From Pseudomonas turukhanskensis (lineage in GTDB: Bacteria; Pseudomonadota; Gammaproteobacteria; Pseudomonadales; Pseudomonadaceae): a stretch of 58,771 nt of DNA. Under the pieces are notes generated by a model. That model was not told where the DNA came from. It made no database searches and was given only the letters and a program-made list of their open reading frames with translations. Made by a program: the position numbers and the translations under genes. This document shows, one piece after another, positions 16,364 to 24,547 of the stretch; the stretch's first letter is position 1; every line of letters starts with the position of its first letter. Location of the stretch: assembly GCF_027922365.1 (NCBI RefSeq), contig NZ_BSFN01000023.1, positions 1 to 58,771 on the forward strand, in the 5' to 3' direction.

Positions 16364-17178
16364 TGCTGAGCTGGGTGGATGGTCGCCCGGCGCAGGCCGC
16401 GTCCCTCACGGATCGCGGCCTGGCTTATGGCGATGGGCTGTTTGAAACCATCGGCATCAAAGGCGGCCAACCCCAGCTGTTCGACCGTCATCTGGCCCGT
16501 CTTGCCGAGGGCTGTCAGCGTCTATCCATTCCTGCCGATCTGGCGTTGATACGCGCCGAGCTGTTGGCGTTCGCCGCCGAAGTCGGGGAGGGCGTGGCCA
16601 AGTTGATGCTTACCCGGGGTGACGGCTTGCGTGGTTATGCAGCGCCGGCCTCGGCAACTGCGCGCCGAATTCTCCTGGCCTCGCCATTTCCCGCTTACGC
16701 TGCCGCTAATGCGGAGCAGGGCGTGCGCCTGTTTCCCTGCGCCACCCGCCTGGCCGAACAGCCGTTGCTGGCAGGGCTCAAACACCTCAATCGCCTGGAG
16801 CAGGTGCTGGCCCGCGGCGAGTGGCGAGACAGCGACCACGCTGAAGGCCTGATGCTGGACGTATCCGGCCGCGTGATCGAAGGCGTTTTCAGCAATCTGT
16901 TTATCGTCCGCGATGGTCAGTTGATCACGCCCGAACTCGATCGCTGCGGAGTTGCCGGCGTGATGCGCGCCGAGCTTCTGGCGCAGGCCAAAACCCTCGC
17001 TATCCCGCTGTCGATTCAGCCCCTCAGCCTGGAGCAACTGCTGGCCGCCGATGAAGTCTTCGTCTGCAACAGCCTCTACGGCGTGTGGCCGGTCACCGCG
17101 CTGCAAGGCCACCGCTGGCCCGTTGGGCCGCTCACCCGTAAACTGCAAAGCATTGCCCGCGACCTACTGGACTGCTAA
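16363..17178 (+). CDS. pabC: aminodeoxychorismate lyase PabC
   Basis: The 271-residue fold-type IV PLP enzyme starts LSWVDGRPAQAASLTDRGLAYGDGLFETI. It contains the PLP Lys in LAGLKHLNRLEQVLA and ends with VFVCNSLYGVWPV, all typical of PabC. It releases pyruvate from 4-amino-4-deoxychorismate to give p-aminobenzoate for folate. The ATG at 16363 overlaps the fabF stop by one base. The fabF-pabC-mltG-tmk-holB order is widely conserved in gammaproteobacteria. Confidence 0.95.
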   Translation: MLSWVDGRPAQAASLTDRGLAYGDGLFETIGIKGGQPQLFDRHLARLAEGCQRLSIPADLALIRAELLAFAAEVGEGVAKLMLTRGDGLRGYAAPASATARRILLASPFPAYAAANAEQGVRLFPCATRLAEQPLLAGLKHLNRLEQVLARGEWRDSDHAEGLMLDVSGRVIEGVFSNLFIVRDGQLITPELDRCGVAGVMRAELLAQAKTLAIPLSIQPLSLEQLLAADEVFVCNSLYGVWPVTALQGHRWPVGPLTRKLQSIARDLLDC

Positions 17179-17181
17179 TTC

Positions 17182-18231
17182 GTGATTCGTAAATTACTGC
17201 TGCTATTGGAAGGCGGAGTGCTGCTGGCTGGCCTGCTGCTGGCGATCTTCGTATGGCAGCAAAACGGCGCGCTTAAACAGCCGCTGAATGTGCCCGCCGG
17301 TTATGTGATGGAAGTGCCGGCTGGTGCCACCCCGGGTGGTGTGCTCAATCGGCTGGAAAGCGAAGGGGTATTGCACGATGCGTTCTGGCTGCGCCTGTAC
17401 TGGCGCTTCAACTTGTCCGGTCAGGCGCTGCACAGCGGCGAATACCAGCTCAACCCTGGCGCCACCGCGCAAGACATGCTGACCCTCTGGCAGCGCGGCG
17501 ACGTGGTGCAATACAGCCTAACGCTGGTGGAAGGCTGGAGCTTCCGCCAAGTGCGCGCTGCGCTGGCCAAGCAGGTCAAACTCGAACAGACCATTACCGA
17601 CCTTACAGATGCCCAGATCATGGAGCGCATTGGTCAGCCCGGCGTATTTCCCGAAGGCCGTTTCTTTCCCGACACCTACCGCTACGTGCGCGGCATGAGC
17701 GACGTCGACCTGCTCAAGCAAGCCTTTGCCCGTCTGGCCGCGGTGCTGGACGAAGAGTGGCAGAAGCGCGACGCCAACCTGCCGTACAAGGAAGCCTACG
17801 ACGCGCTGATCATGGCCTCGATGATCGAAAAGGAAACCGGCGTACCCCAGGAGCGTGGACAGATTGCCGGGGTGTTTGTGCGCCGTCTGCAACAGGGCAT
17901 GCAATTGCAGACCGATCCCACCGTTATCTACGGCCTCGGCGAGCGCTACACCGGCAAACTGACCCGCGCCCACCTGCGCGAAGCTACGCCCTATAACACC
18001 TATGTGATCGCCGGCATGCCGCCCACGCCGATTGCCATGGTTGGCCGCGAAGCCATTCATGCGGCTGTGCACCCGGTCGACGGCAAGAGCCTGTATTTTG
18101 TCGCCCGTGGTGACGGCAGCCATGTATTCTCCGACGACCTCGACGCCCACAACCAAGCTGTTCGCGAGTTTCAACTCAAGCGACGCGCCGATTACCGCTC
18201 CAGCCCGGCGCCTGTGCCGGCTGTGCAATAA
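17182..18231 (+). CDS. mltG: endolytic murein transglycosylase MltG
   Basis: The 349-residue protein has one N-terminal membrane anchor (LLLLLEGGVLLAGLLLAIFV, residues 4-23), then a LysM-like region and the YceG domain. The catalytic Glu lies in ASMIEKETGVPQERG, followed by QTDPTVIYGLG and PYNTYVIAGMPPTPI. It cleaves nascent glycan strands in the periplasm and sets peptidoglycan strand length. The GTG start at 17182 lies three bases after pabC. Confidence 0.95.
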   Translation: MIRKLLLLLEGGVLLAGLLLAIFVWQQNGALKQPLNVPAGYVMEVPAGATPGGVLNRLESEGVLHDAFWLRLYWRFNLSGQALHSGEYQLNPGATAQDMLTLWQRGDVVQYSLTLVEGWSFRQVRAALAKQVKLEQTITDLTDAQIMERIGQPGVFPEGRFFPDTYRYVRGMSDVDLLKQAFARLAAVLDEEWQKRDANLPYKEAYDALIMASMIEKETGVPQERGQIAGVFVRRLQQGMQLQTDPTVIYGLGERYTGKLTRAHLREATPYNTYVIAGMPPTPIAMVGREAIHAAVHPVDGKSLYFVARGDGSHVFSDDLDAHNQAVREFQLKRRADYRSSPAPVPAVQ

Positions 18232-18248
18232 GCATTAAGGGACCGCCT

Positions 18249-18881
18249 GTGACTGGCCTGTTTATTACCCTCGAAGGCCCGGAAGGCGCCGGCAAAAGCA
18301 CCAACCGCGAATACCTGGCCGAGCACCTGCGTGCCCAGGGCCTGGACGTGGTGCTGAGCCGCGAACCGGGTGGCACGCCGCTGGCCGAGCGCATTCGCGA
18401 ATTGCTATTGGCGCCGAGCGACGAGCCGATGGCCGCCGATACCGAACTGCTGCTGGTGTTCGCCGCCCGCGCCCAGCACTTGGCGCAGGTCATCCGCCCG
18501 GCGTTGGCACGGGGCGCCGTAGTGTTATGTGATCGATTTACCGATGCTACCTACGCCTACCAGGGCGGTGGTCGTGGTCTGTCGCAGGAGCGCATCGCCA
18601 CGCTGGAAAGCTTTGTCCAAGGCGAATTGCGCCCTGATCTGACACTGATCTTCGACTTGCCCGTCGAGGTCGGCCTGGCCCGTGCCAGCGCCCGTGGCCG
18701 TCTGGACCGTTTTGAACAAGAGGGGCGGGCGTTCTTTGACGCCGTGCGTCAAGCCTATCTACAACGGGCCGAAGCCGATCCACAGCGTTACCGCGTGGTA
18801 GATGCCGCGCAGTCGCTTGCTGAAGTGCAGGTGCAACTGGACGCTCTGTTGCCGGAATTGCTGGAGCGCGCCCGTGGCTGA
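18249..18881 (+). CDS. tmk: thymidylate kinase
   Basis: The 210-residue kinase starts GLFITLEGPEGAGKSTNREYL (P-loop) and contains the dTMP-binding SREPGGTPLAERIR and CDRFTDATYAYQGGGRG. The lid region SARGRLDRFEQ follows. It phosphorylates dTMP to dTDP. The start is GTG at 18249, preceded by AAGGGA. The holB GTG start lies inside its last codons. Confidence 0.96.
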   Translation: MTGLFITLEGPEGAGKSTNREYLAEHLRAQGLDVVLSREPGGTPLAERIRELLLAPSDEPMAADTELLLVFAARAQHLAQVIRPALARGAVVLCDRFTDATYAYQGGGRGLSQERIATLESFVQGELRPDLTLIFDLPVEVGLARASARGRLDRFEQEGRAFFDAVRQAYLQRAEADPQRYRVVDAAQSLAEVQVQLDALLPELLERARG

Positions 18882-19860
18882 AGTCTTCCCCTGGCAGGCA
18901 GCGCTCTGGCAAACCCTGGCCGGCCGTGCGCAACATGCCCACGCCTATCTGCTGCATGGTCCGGCCGGTATCGGCAAGCGTGCCATGGCGGAAAACCTTA
19001 TGGCGGCGCTGCTGTGCCGTTCGCCGCAGGACCTCAAAGCCTGTGGTCAGTGCAAATCCTGCTTGCTGTTGGCAGCCGGCACGCACCCGGACAATTTCGT
19101 TCTGGAGCCTGAAGAAGCCGATAAAGCCATCAAGGTCGACCAGGTTCGAGAGCTGGTGAGTTTTGTGGTGCAGACCGCGCAGATGGGCGGACGCAAAGTG
19201 GTGCTGGTCGAACCGGCCGAATCCATGAATCTCAACGCCGCCAACGCGCTGCTGAAAAGTCTGGAAGAGCCGTCCGGCGATACCGTGCTCCTACTGGTTT
19301 GTCACCAGCCCAGCCGCCTGCTGCCCACGGTGAAAAGCCGCTGCGTACAACAAGCTTGCCCATTGCCCAGCGAGGCGCAGAGTTTGGCCTGGCTGGCGAC
19401 CGCGCTCCCGCAAAGCAGCGAAGAGGAGCGTGTCGAGTTGCTGACCCTGGCTGCCGGCTCGCCACTCAACGCCGTCAAGCTCAACGCCCAGGGCGTGCGC
19501 GAACAGCGGGCCCAGGTGGTCGATGGCGTAAAGAAATTGCTGAAACAGCAGGTTGCCGCCAGCCAATTGGCCGAAGGCTGGAACAGTATTCCGCTGCTGC
19601 AATTGTTCGATTGGTTCTGCGAATGGGCGCAACTGACGCTGCGTTACCAACTCACGAAGGACGAAGAGGGGCTGGGCCTGGCCGATATGCGCAAGGTCGT
19701 GCAGTACCTGGCCGACAAGTCGGGGCAGGGCAAAGTGTTGGCGATTCAGGAGTGGTTGCTGGCGCAACGGCAAAAAGTGTTGGGCAAAGCCAACTTGAAT
19801 CGTGTTTTGCTACTCGAAGCACTCCTTGTGCAGTGGGCAAGTCTGCCCGGACAAGGCTAG
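18874..19860 (+). CDS. holB: DNA polymerase III subunit delta-prime
   Basis: About 328 residues, an AAA+ clamp-loader subunit. It shows AYLLHGPAGIGKRAMAE (degenerate P-loop), a zinc-binding Cys cluster CRSPQDLKACGQCKSC, the LLKSLEEPSGDT segment and the sensor 1 region VKSRC. With the other loader subunits it opens the beta clamp onto primed DNA. GTG at 18874 overlaps the tmk stop (18879-18881). This start matches the family N-terminus AEVFPWQAALWQTL, so the longer extension to 18802 was rejected. Confidence 0.93.
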   Translation: MAEVFPWQAALWQTLAGRAQHAHAYLLHGPAGIGKRAMAENLMAALLCRSPQDLKACGQCKSCLLLAAGTHPDNFVLEPEEADKAIKVDQVRELVSFVVQTAQMGGRKVVLVEPAESMNLNAANALLKSLEEPSGDTVLLLVCHQPSRLLPTVKSRCVQQACPLPSEAQSLAWLATALPQSSEEERVELLTLAAGSPLNAVKLNAQGVREQRAQVVDGVKKLLKQQVAASQLAEGWNSIPLLQLFDWFCEWAQLTLRYQLTKDEEGLGLADMRKVVQYLADKSGQGKVLAIQEWLLAQRQKVLGKANLNRVLLLEALLVQWASLPGQG

Positions 19861-19895
19861 AATCAGCCCTTGAATCAGTAAGCTAGGAATGCAGC

Positions 19896-20252
19896 ATGAG
19901 CATGCCACCGAATCTTGGCCCGCGTAACGGAATCCTGTCCCTGACGATCAAGGACAAATCCGTGCTCTATGCCGCATACATGCCCTTTATCAAAAACGGC
20001 GGTTTGTTCATCCCCACCAACAAAAGCTACAAGTTGGGCGACGAGGTGTTCATGCTGCTGAACCTGATGGACGAACCGGAAAAAATCCCGGTCGCCGGCA
20101 AAGTCGTCTGGATCACTCCCAAAGGTGCGCAAGGCAACCGCGCAGCCGGTGTAGGTGTGCAGTTCAACGACGGCGACAACACCGCCCGCAACAAGATCGA
20201 AACCTACCTGGCCGGTGCACTGACCTCCGATCGCCCAACCCACACGATGTAA
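19896..20252 (+). CDS. pilZ: PilZ domain protein, type IV pilus biogenesis
   Basis: The 118-residue single-domain protein SMPPNLGPRNGILSLTIKD contains GGLFIPTNKSYKLGDEVFMLL and AGVGVQF. It lacks the RxxxR motif needed for c-di-GMP binding, as in the founding PilZ of Pseudomonas, which acts through PilB and FimX in pilus assembly rather than by binding c-di-GMP. ATG at 19896 follows TAGGAATG. The holB-pilZ-tatD order matches that known in P. aeruginosa. Confidence 0.93.
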   Translation: MSMPPNLGPRNGILSLTIKDKSVLYAAYMPFIKNGGLFIPTNKSYKLGDEVFMLLNLMDEPEKIPVAGKVVWITPKGAQGNRAAGVGVQFNDGDNTARNKIETYLAGALTSDRPTHTM

Positions 20253-20263
20253 GCCCGCCGCAC

Positions 20264-21049
20264 ATGCTTGTCGACTCCCACTGTCACCTCGATCGCCTGG
20301 ACCTCGCCGTTCACGGCGGCTCTCTGGATGCCGCACTGGACGCCGCGCGCGCCCGGGGTGTCGGCCATTTTCTGTGCATAGGCGTCAGCGCCGATAACGC
20401 CGCCGCCGTCAAAGGCCTGGCCGAGCGTTACGCCGACGTTGACTGCTCGGTAGGCGTGCACCCGCTTGACCTCGAACCCGGCGCCGCCCCCGCGCTGGAC
20501 TGGCTGCTGGGCGAACTCAACCACCCACGTGTGGTGGCCATCGGCGAAACCGGCCTGGACTACCACTACGAACCCGAAGCCGCCGAGTTGCAGCGCGAAG
20601 CCTTCCGCCTGCACCTTGAGGCCGCCAAAATCACTGGCAAGCCCGTCATCGTCCACACCCGAGAAGCCCGCGCCGACACATTGGAACTGTTGCGCGACGC
20701 CGCACTGCCAACTGCCGGCGTGTTGCACTGCTTCACCGAAGACTGGCCGATGGCCAAGGCCGCGCTGGACCTGGGCTTCTACATTTCCCTATCCGGTATC
20801 GTCACCTTCCGCAACGCCGACGCACTGCGCGAAGTCGCCCGCCAGGTTCCGGCCGACCGGCTGTTAGTCGAAACCGACGCACCGTATCTCGCCCCGATTC
20901 CCTTCCGCGGCAAACCCAACCTGCCGCAATACGTCCGCGAAGTCGCCGAATTCCTCGCCCAGCACCGCGGCGTCGACTACGAAGCCTTTGCCGCACAGAC
21001 CACCGAAAACTTCAAACGCCTGTTCCCGCTGGCGCATGTAGCCAGTTAA
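20264..21049 (+). CDS. TatD family metal-dependent hydrolase
   Basis: The 261-residue TIM-barrel amidohydrolase starts LVDSHCHLDRLDL (HxH metal ligands). It contains AIGETGLDYHYE, KPVIVHTREA, LHCFTEDW and VETDAPYLAPIPFRG, the complete TatD metal-site set. TatD proteins are Mg-dependent 3'-5' nucleases or deoxyribonucleases, but the individual substrate of this member (YcfH-like position) is not certain. The ATG at 20264 is 11 bp after pilZ. It is the last gene of the long operon that starts upstream. Confidence 0.9.
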   Translation: MLVDSHCHLDRLDLAVHGGSLDAALDAARARGVGHFLCIGVSADNAAAVKGLAERYADVDCSVGVHPLDLEPGAAPALDWLLGELNHPRVVAIGETGLDYHYEPEAAELQREAFRLHLEAAKITGKPVIVHTREARADTLELLRDAALPTAGVLHCFTEDWPMAKAALDLGFYISLSGIVTFRNADALREVARQVPADRLLVETDAPYLAPIPFRGKPNLPQYVREVAEFLAQHRGVDYEAFAAQTTENFKRLFPLAHVAS

Positions 21050-21390
21050 CGGCCGTTACCCTTTAGTGCGACTCGGCGGATATCCGCTTTGCGGATATTC
21101 GCCCTACGCCTAACCAGCGTATCGGAAAAATCGGCCGGCGAGCCTCGGAGTGCCAAACGCTCGAGGCTAAAGCCTCTCCTGCAAAGACCGATCTCTGGCC
21201 AGCGAAGCGAAGCCGCTCTTGATCTTGATCTTCCCGGCGTACTTGAGAATTCGGATTTTTGAGCGTCGCGAGCGAAGGTCAGGCAAGGCGGAGGTAGGGC
21301 GAGAAAGCGGAGTTGGCTCTAGCCAATGAGCATTTCGATCCCTGCCGCCAACGCAGCATGGCCGAGCGCAGCAGCTCAAAAACCGAATTC
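21050..21390. repeat. repeat-rich non-coding region between tatD and the RgsA-like RNA
   Basis: No gene is seen. It holds an inverted repeat at about 21077-21105 (GCGGATATCCGC and GCGGATATTCGC around TTT) and a GGCTAAAGCCTCTCCTGC motif (21166-21183, related to 51940-51992). A longer element around 21240-21385 contains the palindrome TTGGCT-CT-AGCCAA followed by TGAGCATT. That last core recurs at 26805-26835. Confidence 0.65.
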
Positions 21391-21507
21391 AAAAAAAACC
21401 CGGAGTCTGGGGGTGACTCCGGGTTAAGACCATTAGGAGTAAATCAAGGTACGCAGTCCACGGTACCTTGGCTGGCGGGACACTTGGGGGAGATGCCCCC
21501 TCCAGTA
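21391..21507 (-). ncRNA. rgsA: small regulatory RNA, probable RgsA (P16)
   Basis: Read on the minus strand, a -10 box CAATACTT (21520-21513), like those used by sigma S, precedes about 117 nt. The RNA holds a hairpin GGGGG/CCCCC (21500-21486), a second stem AAGGTAC/GTACCTT (21469-21446), a single-stranded linker TTGATTTACTCCTAATGG, and a terminator stem of 11 bp (AACCCGGAGTC/GACTCCGGGTT, 21425-21397) followed by T8. RgsA lies next to tatD in P. aeruginosa, is Hfq-bound and RpoS-dependent, and has this size. Assignment rests on location, size, promoter type and terminator. I did not align it. No GacA binding box was seen upstream. Confidence 0.7.
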
Positions 21508-21597
21508 CTCTCAAGTATTGGTTAACTTCCCCAATCCGCCAGTGCAGCCGCCCCGTTGCTTAAACGGATTTGGAATACTGGCGCAGCTGTTGAGTTC

Positions 21598-22731
21598 TCA
21601 GCCAGCAACCGCCTGTGCAAGCAAGGCCAACGTCTCGTCGATCACCCGCTTCTCGGTATAAAAATGCGGCGACAGACGGATGCCTTTTCCGCGCGGAATG
21701 CACACCACGTTCGCCTCTTTCAGCCGCTGATACAGCGCCTGAGTATCCTGGCCCTCCACGCTAAACGTAATAATGCCCGCCCGTCGCAGCGGATTGAGCG
21801 GCGTATGCAGCACCACGCCTTCAATGGCGCCAAGCCCATCCTGCAGCCACTGGACGCGCTCCTCGATCAGCTCGGCCACTTGCGCCATGCCCACGTCTTC
21901 CAGCAACGACAGGCTGGCTTCCAGCGCCATGGCCCCAAGCATATTCGGGCTGCCGCATTCAAAGCGCCGCGCGCTGCGGGCCGGTTCCCAGTCGGTGCGG
22001 GTGTAATCACCCATGCGTTCCAGCATATGCCAGCCGTATTCATGCAATTTCAGCTGTTCACGCAGCTCGGCGCGGCAGTAGAAAACCCCTAGACCTTCCG
22101 GCCCTAGCAGCCATTTATGACCGTCCGCCATGGCGAAGTCGCATTGGTTGGCTTGCACATCGAACGGCTGCGCGCCCAGCTGCTGGATGGCATCCACGCA
22201 AAACAGCACATCGCGCTGACGGCAGCCGTGACCTAGCTTGTTCAGGTCCAGGCGCAGGCCACTGGCAAACTGTACGGCGCTGATGGCCATCAGGCGGGTA
22301 TGCGGGCCACAGGCATTGAGCAGGTTCTGCTCCGGGTCCGGGCCGCTGAGGCTTACCTGCACCACTTCCACGCCAAGAGGTGCCAGGGCTTCCCAGACGA
22401 TCCGGTTGGAGGGAAATTCTTCGTCGCTGATGATGATTTGCTGGCCTGGTTGCCAGTCCAGACCAAATGCCACGAACGACAATGCTTCAGAGGTATTTTT
22501 TACCAGCGCGATATCGTCGGTCGACGGGGCGTTGAGCAAGCGCATCAGGCGTTCGCGTAGGCGCTGCTCCAGATTCATCCAGTTCGCATAGTCTCGCGCG
22601 CCGAGTAAAACGTTCTCTTCGGCGAACTGCGCCACCGCCAGCGAGGCCCGTCGTGGCCAGGGTGCTACGGCGGCGTGATTGAGATAGCGCAGCTCGGGAT
22701 CTTGCTTAAACTCGTCATGAAAGGCGTACAT
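21598..22731 (-). CDS. class V aminotransferase, kynureninase/cysteine desulfurase-like
   Basis: The 377-residue PLP enzyme starts YAFHDEFKQDPELRYLNHAA. It has the class V core: NTSEALSFVAFGL, SDEEFPSN, CVDAIQQLGAQPFDV and the PLP Lys in DGHKWLLGPEGLGVFY. The C-terminal domain includes RRFECGSPNM and VCIPRGKGIRLSPHF. Such proteins act on amino-acid substrates, releasing sulfur, alanine or transferring amino groups; which one applies here cannot be told. The ATG at 22731 was chosen because upstream in-frame sequence is merely antisense to the TetR gene. It is divergent from that regulator with a 78-bp gap, hinting at shared control. Confidence 0.85.
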   Translation of the reverse strand: MYAFHDEFKQDPELRYLNHAAVAPWPRRASLAVAQFAEENVLLGARDYANWMNLEQRLRERLMRLLNAPSTDDIALVKNTSEALSFVAFGLDWQPGQQIIISDEEFPSNRIVWEALAPLGVEVVQVSLSGPDPEQNLLNACGPHTRLMAISAVQFASGLRLDLNKLGHGCRQRDVLFCVDAIQQLGAQPFDVQANQCDFAMADGHKWLLGPEGLGVFYCRAELREQLKLHEYGWHMLERMGDYTRTDWEPARSARRFECGSPNMLGAMALEASLSLLEDVGMAQVAELIEERVQWLQDGLGAIEGVVLHTPLNPLRRAGIITFSVEGQDTQALYQRLKEANVVCIPRGKGIRLSPHFYTEKRVIDETLALLAQAVAG

Positions 22732-22809
22732 GGTCTGATGATCCGTGCAATTTGGCACTAAATAGGCATAATACGCGGCTTCGATTTTTGACCGCCGCAG
22801 TCTCTTCCT

Positions 22810-23448
22810 ATGCAGAAAGAACCCCGAAAGATCCGTGAATTTCGCCGCCGCGAGCAAGAGATTCTCGATGTCGCGCTGAAACTCTTCCTTGAACAGGGTG
22901 AGGATAGCGTCACGGTCGAGATGATCGCCGACGCCGTGGGTATTGGCAAAGGCACTATCTACAAGCACTTCAAATCCAAGGCCGAGGTTTACCTGCGCCT
23001 GATGCTCGACTACGAGCGCGATTTGAATGAATTGCTGCATTCGGCAGACGTCGACCGCGACAAGGAAGCGCTGTCGCGCGCCTACTTTGAATTCCGCATG
23101 CGCGATCCGCAGCGCTACCGCTTGTTCGACCGCCTGGAAGAGAAGGTGGTCAAGGGCAATCAGGTGCCGGAAATGGTCGAGCAACTGCACAAGATCCGTG
23201 CCTCCAACTTCGAGCGCCTGACCTTGCTGATCAAAGGCCGCATCGCCGAAGGCAAGCTCGAAGACGTGCCGCCGTACTTCCACTACTGCGCCGCCTGGGC
23301 CTTGGTACACGGCGCTGTTGCGCTGTACCACTCGCCGTTCTGGAGCAACGTATTGGAAGACCAGGAAGGCTTCTTCCAATTCCTGATGGACATCGGCGTG
23401 CGCATGGGCAACAAGCGCAAACGCGACGGCGAGACCCCCGCCATTTGA
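22810..23448 (+). CDS. TetR family regulator, PvrA-like
   Basis: The 212-residue protein has an N-terminal TetR helix-turn-helix (about 15-62, ILDVALKLFLEQGEDSVTVE then DAVGIGKGTIYKHFKSKAEV) and an all-helical ligand-binding C-terminus. In P. aeruginosa the TetR gene near tatD, rgsA and the ETF locus is PvrA, which responds to palmitoyl-CoA and controls use of fatty acids and phosphatidylcholine. The same neighbourhood here supports orthology, but I infer it from location. It is divergent from the class V aminotransferase gene. ATG at 22810 leaves no clear ribosome binding site. Confidence 0.85.
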   Translation: MQKEPRKIREFRRREQEILDVALKLFLEQGEDSVTVEMIADAVGIGKGTIYKHFKSKAEVYLRLMLDYERDLNELLHSADVDRDKEALSRAYFEFRMRDPQRYRLFDRLEEKVVKGNQVPEMVEQLHKIRASNFERLTLLIKGRIAEGKLEDVPPYFHYCAAWALVHGAVALYHSPFWSNVLEDQEGFFQFLMDIGVRMGNKRKRDGETPAI

Positions 23449-23539
23449 GCCCATTCAGTCAGCCTATTTCGCCTACCAGCGTATGCGAATTGGCTGACTG
23501 CGGGCATATACTGCGGCGTATTCCTCGTCGGAGTTATCC

Positions 23540-24508
23540 ATGATCGTCGACCGCCAGGGCAGACGTTTCCGCAATCTGCGAATCAGCCTGACCGCCGCCT
23601 GCAACTACGCCTGCACCTACTGCGTGCCGGACGGCAAACGTCTGGTCGCGGCACAGGACGAGTTGTCGGCCGAGGCCTTGGTGCGCGGTGTCGCCTACCT
23701 GATCGAGGCGGCGGGCATCGAACAGCTGCGCATTACCGGCGGTGAGCCCCTGGTCAGCCCCAAGCTCGAAGCCTTGTTGCATGGTGTCAGCACTTTGGGT
23801 TTGCGCGATATCAGCCTGACCACCAACGGGCAGTTGCTGACGAAGAAACTTCCGGTGCTGCTGAATGCCGGCATCCGCCGACTCAACGTTTCCCTGGATA
23901 CCCTCGACGCCACCGCGTTTCGCCGTATCGCCCGTGGCGGTGATCTGGCGACCGTGCTGGACGGCCTGGAGCAGGCGCGTGCGGCGGGTATCAAGATCAA
24001 GCTGAACATGGTGCCGCTGCGCGGCCAGAACATCGATCAGGTACTGCCACTGCTGGACTACTGCCTGGAACGCGGCTTCGAGCTGCGCTTTATCGAGCTG
24101 ATGCGCATGGGCCACCTGGCGCGCGACGGCAACAGCTTTCAGCAGCAATTCATCAGCATGCCCGCGCTGCTCGAGCTGATCGGCGAACGCTACGAATACC
24201 AGCAGGCCGACGCGCCGCTCGACGCTACCGCGCTGCGCTACGAAATTCCCGGCCACGGCCATTTTGGCGTGATCGCCAACGAAAGCGTGCCGTTCTGCCG
24301 TACCTGCTCGCGCCTGCGCTTGTCCTCGACAGGCTGGCTGCATGGTTGCCTGTCGTCGAGTAATCGCCACTATGTGGGCGACCTGCTGGAAAAACCTCGC
24401 CATCAGGCGCTGCCCGCTTTGCAAGGGCTGCTGATGAAAGCGCTGGGTGACAAGCAAGAAGTCGCCTTTTCGGGCGGCGTTACCGTGATGAAAATCATCG
24501 GCGGCTAA
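23540..24508 (+). CDS. moaA: GTP 3',8-cyclase MoaA
   Basis: The 322-residue radical SAM enzyme has the CX3CX2C cluster motif in TAACNYACTYCVPDGKR, the SAM-binding RITGGEPLVSP and the second C-terminal cluster CX2CX13C (FCRTCSRLRLSSTGWLHGC). It ends in the Gly-Gly pair required for activity. It converts GTP to the cyclic intermediate of molybdopterin synthesis, with MoaC. ATG at 23540 follows GGAG. No other moa genes are adjacent, so this may be one of two MoaA paralogues, as in several pseudomonads. Confidence 0.92.
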   Translation: MIVDRQGRRFRNLRISLTAACNYACTYCVPDGKRLVAAQDELSAEALVRGVAYLIEAAGIEQLRITGGEPLVSPKLEALLHGVSTLGLRDISLTTNGQLLTKKLPVLLNAGIRRLNVSLDTLDATAFRRIARGGDLATVLDGLEQARAAGIKIKLNMVPLRGQNIDQVLPLLDYCLERGFELRFIELMRMGHLARDGNSFQQQFISMPALLELIGERYEYQQADAPLDATALRYEIPGHGHFGVIANESVPFCRTCSRLRLSSTGWLHGCLSSSNRHYVGDLLEKPRHQALPALQGLLMKALGDKQEVAFSGGVTVMKIIGG

Positions 24509-24547
24509 CCATCAGCCTTTTCCACCTCCATTCAAGAGTCGTTGTGC

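Noticed and set aside
22732..23454. upstream half of a 618-codon minus-strand frame joined to the class V aminotransferase
   Set aside because: This half is antisense to the TetR gene and has no family signature. The aminotransferase start fits at 22731.
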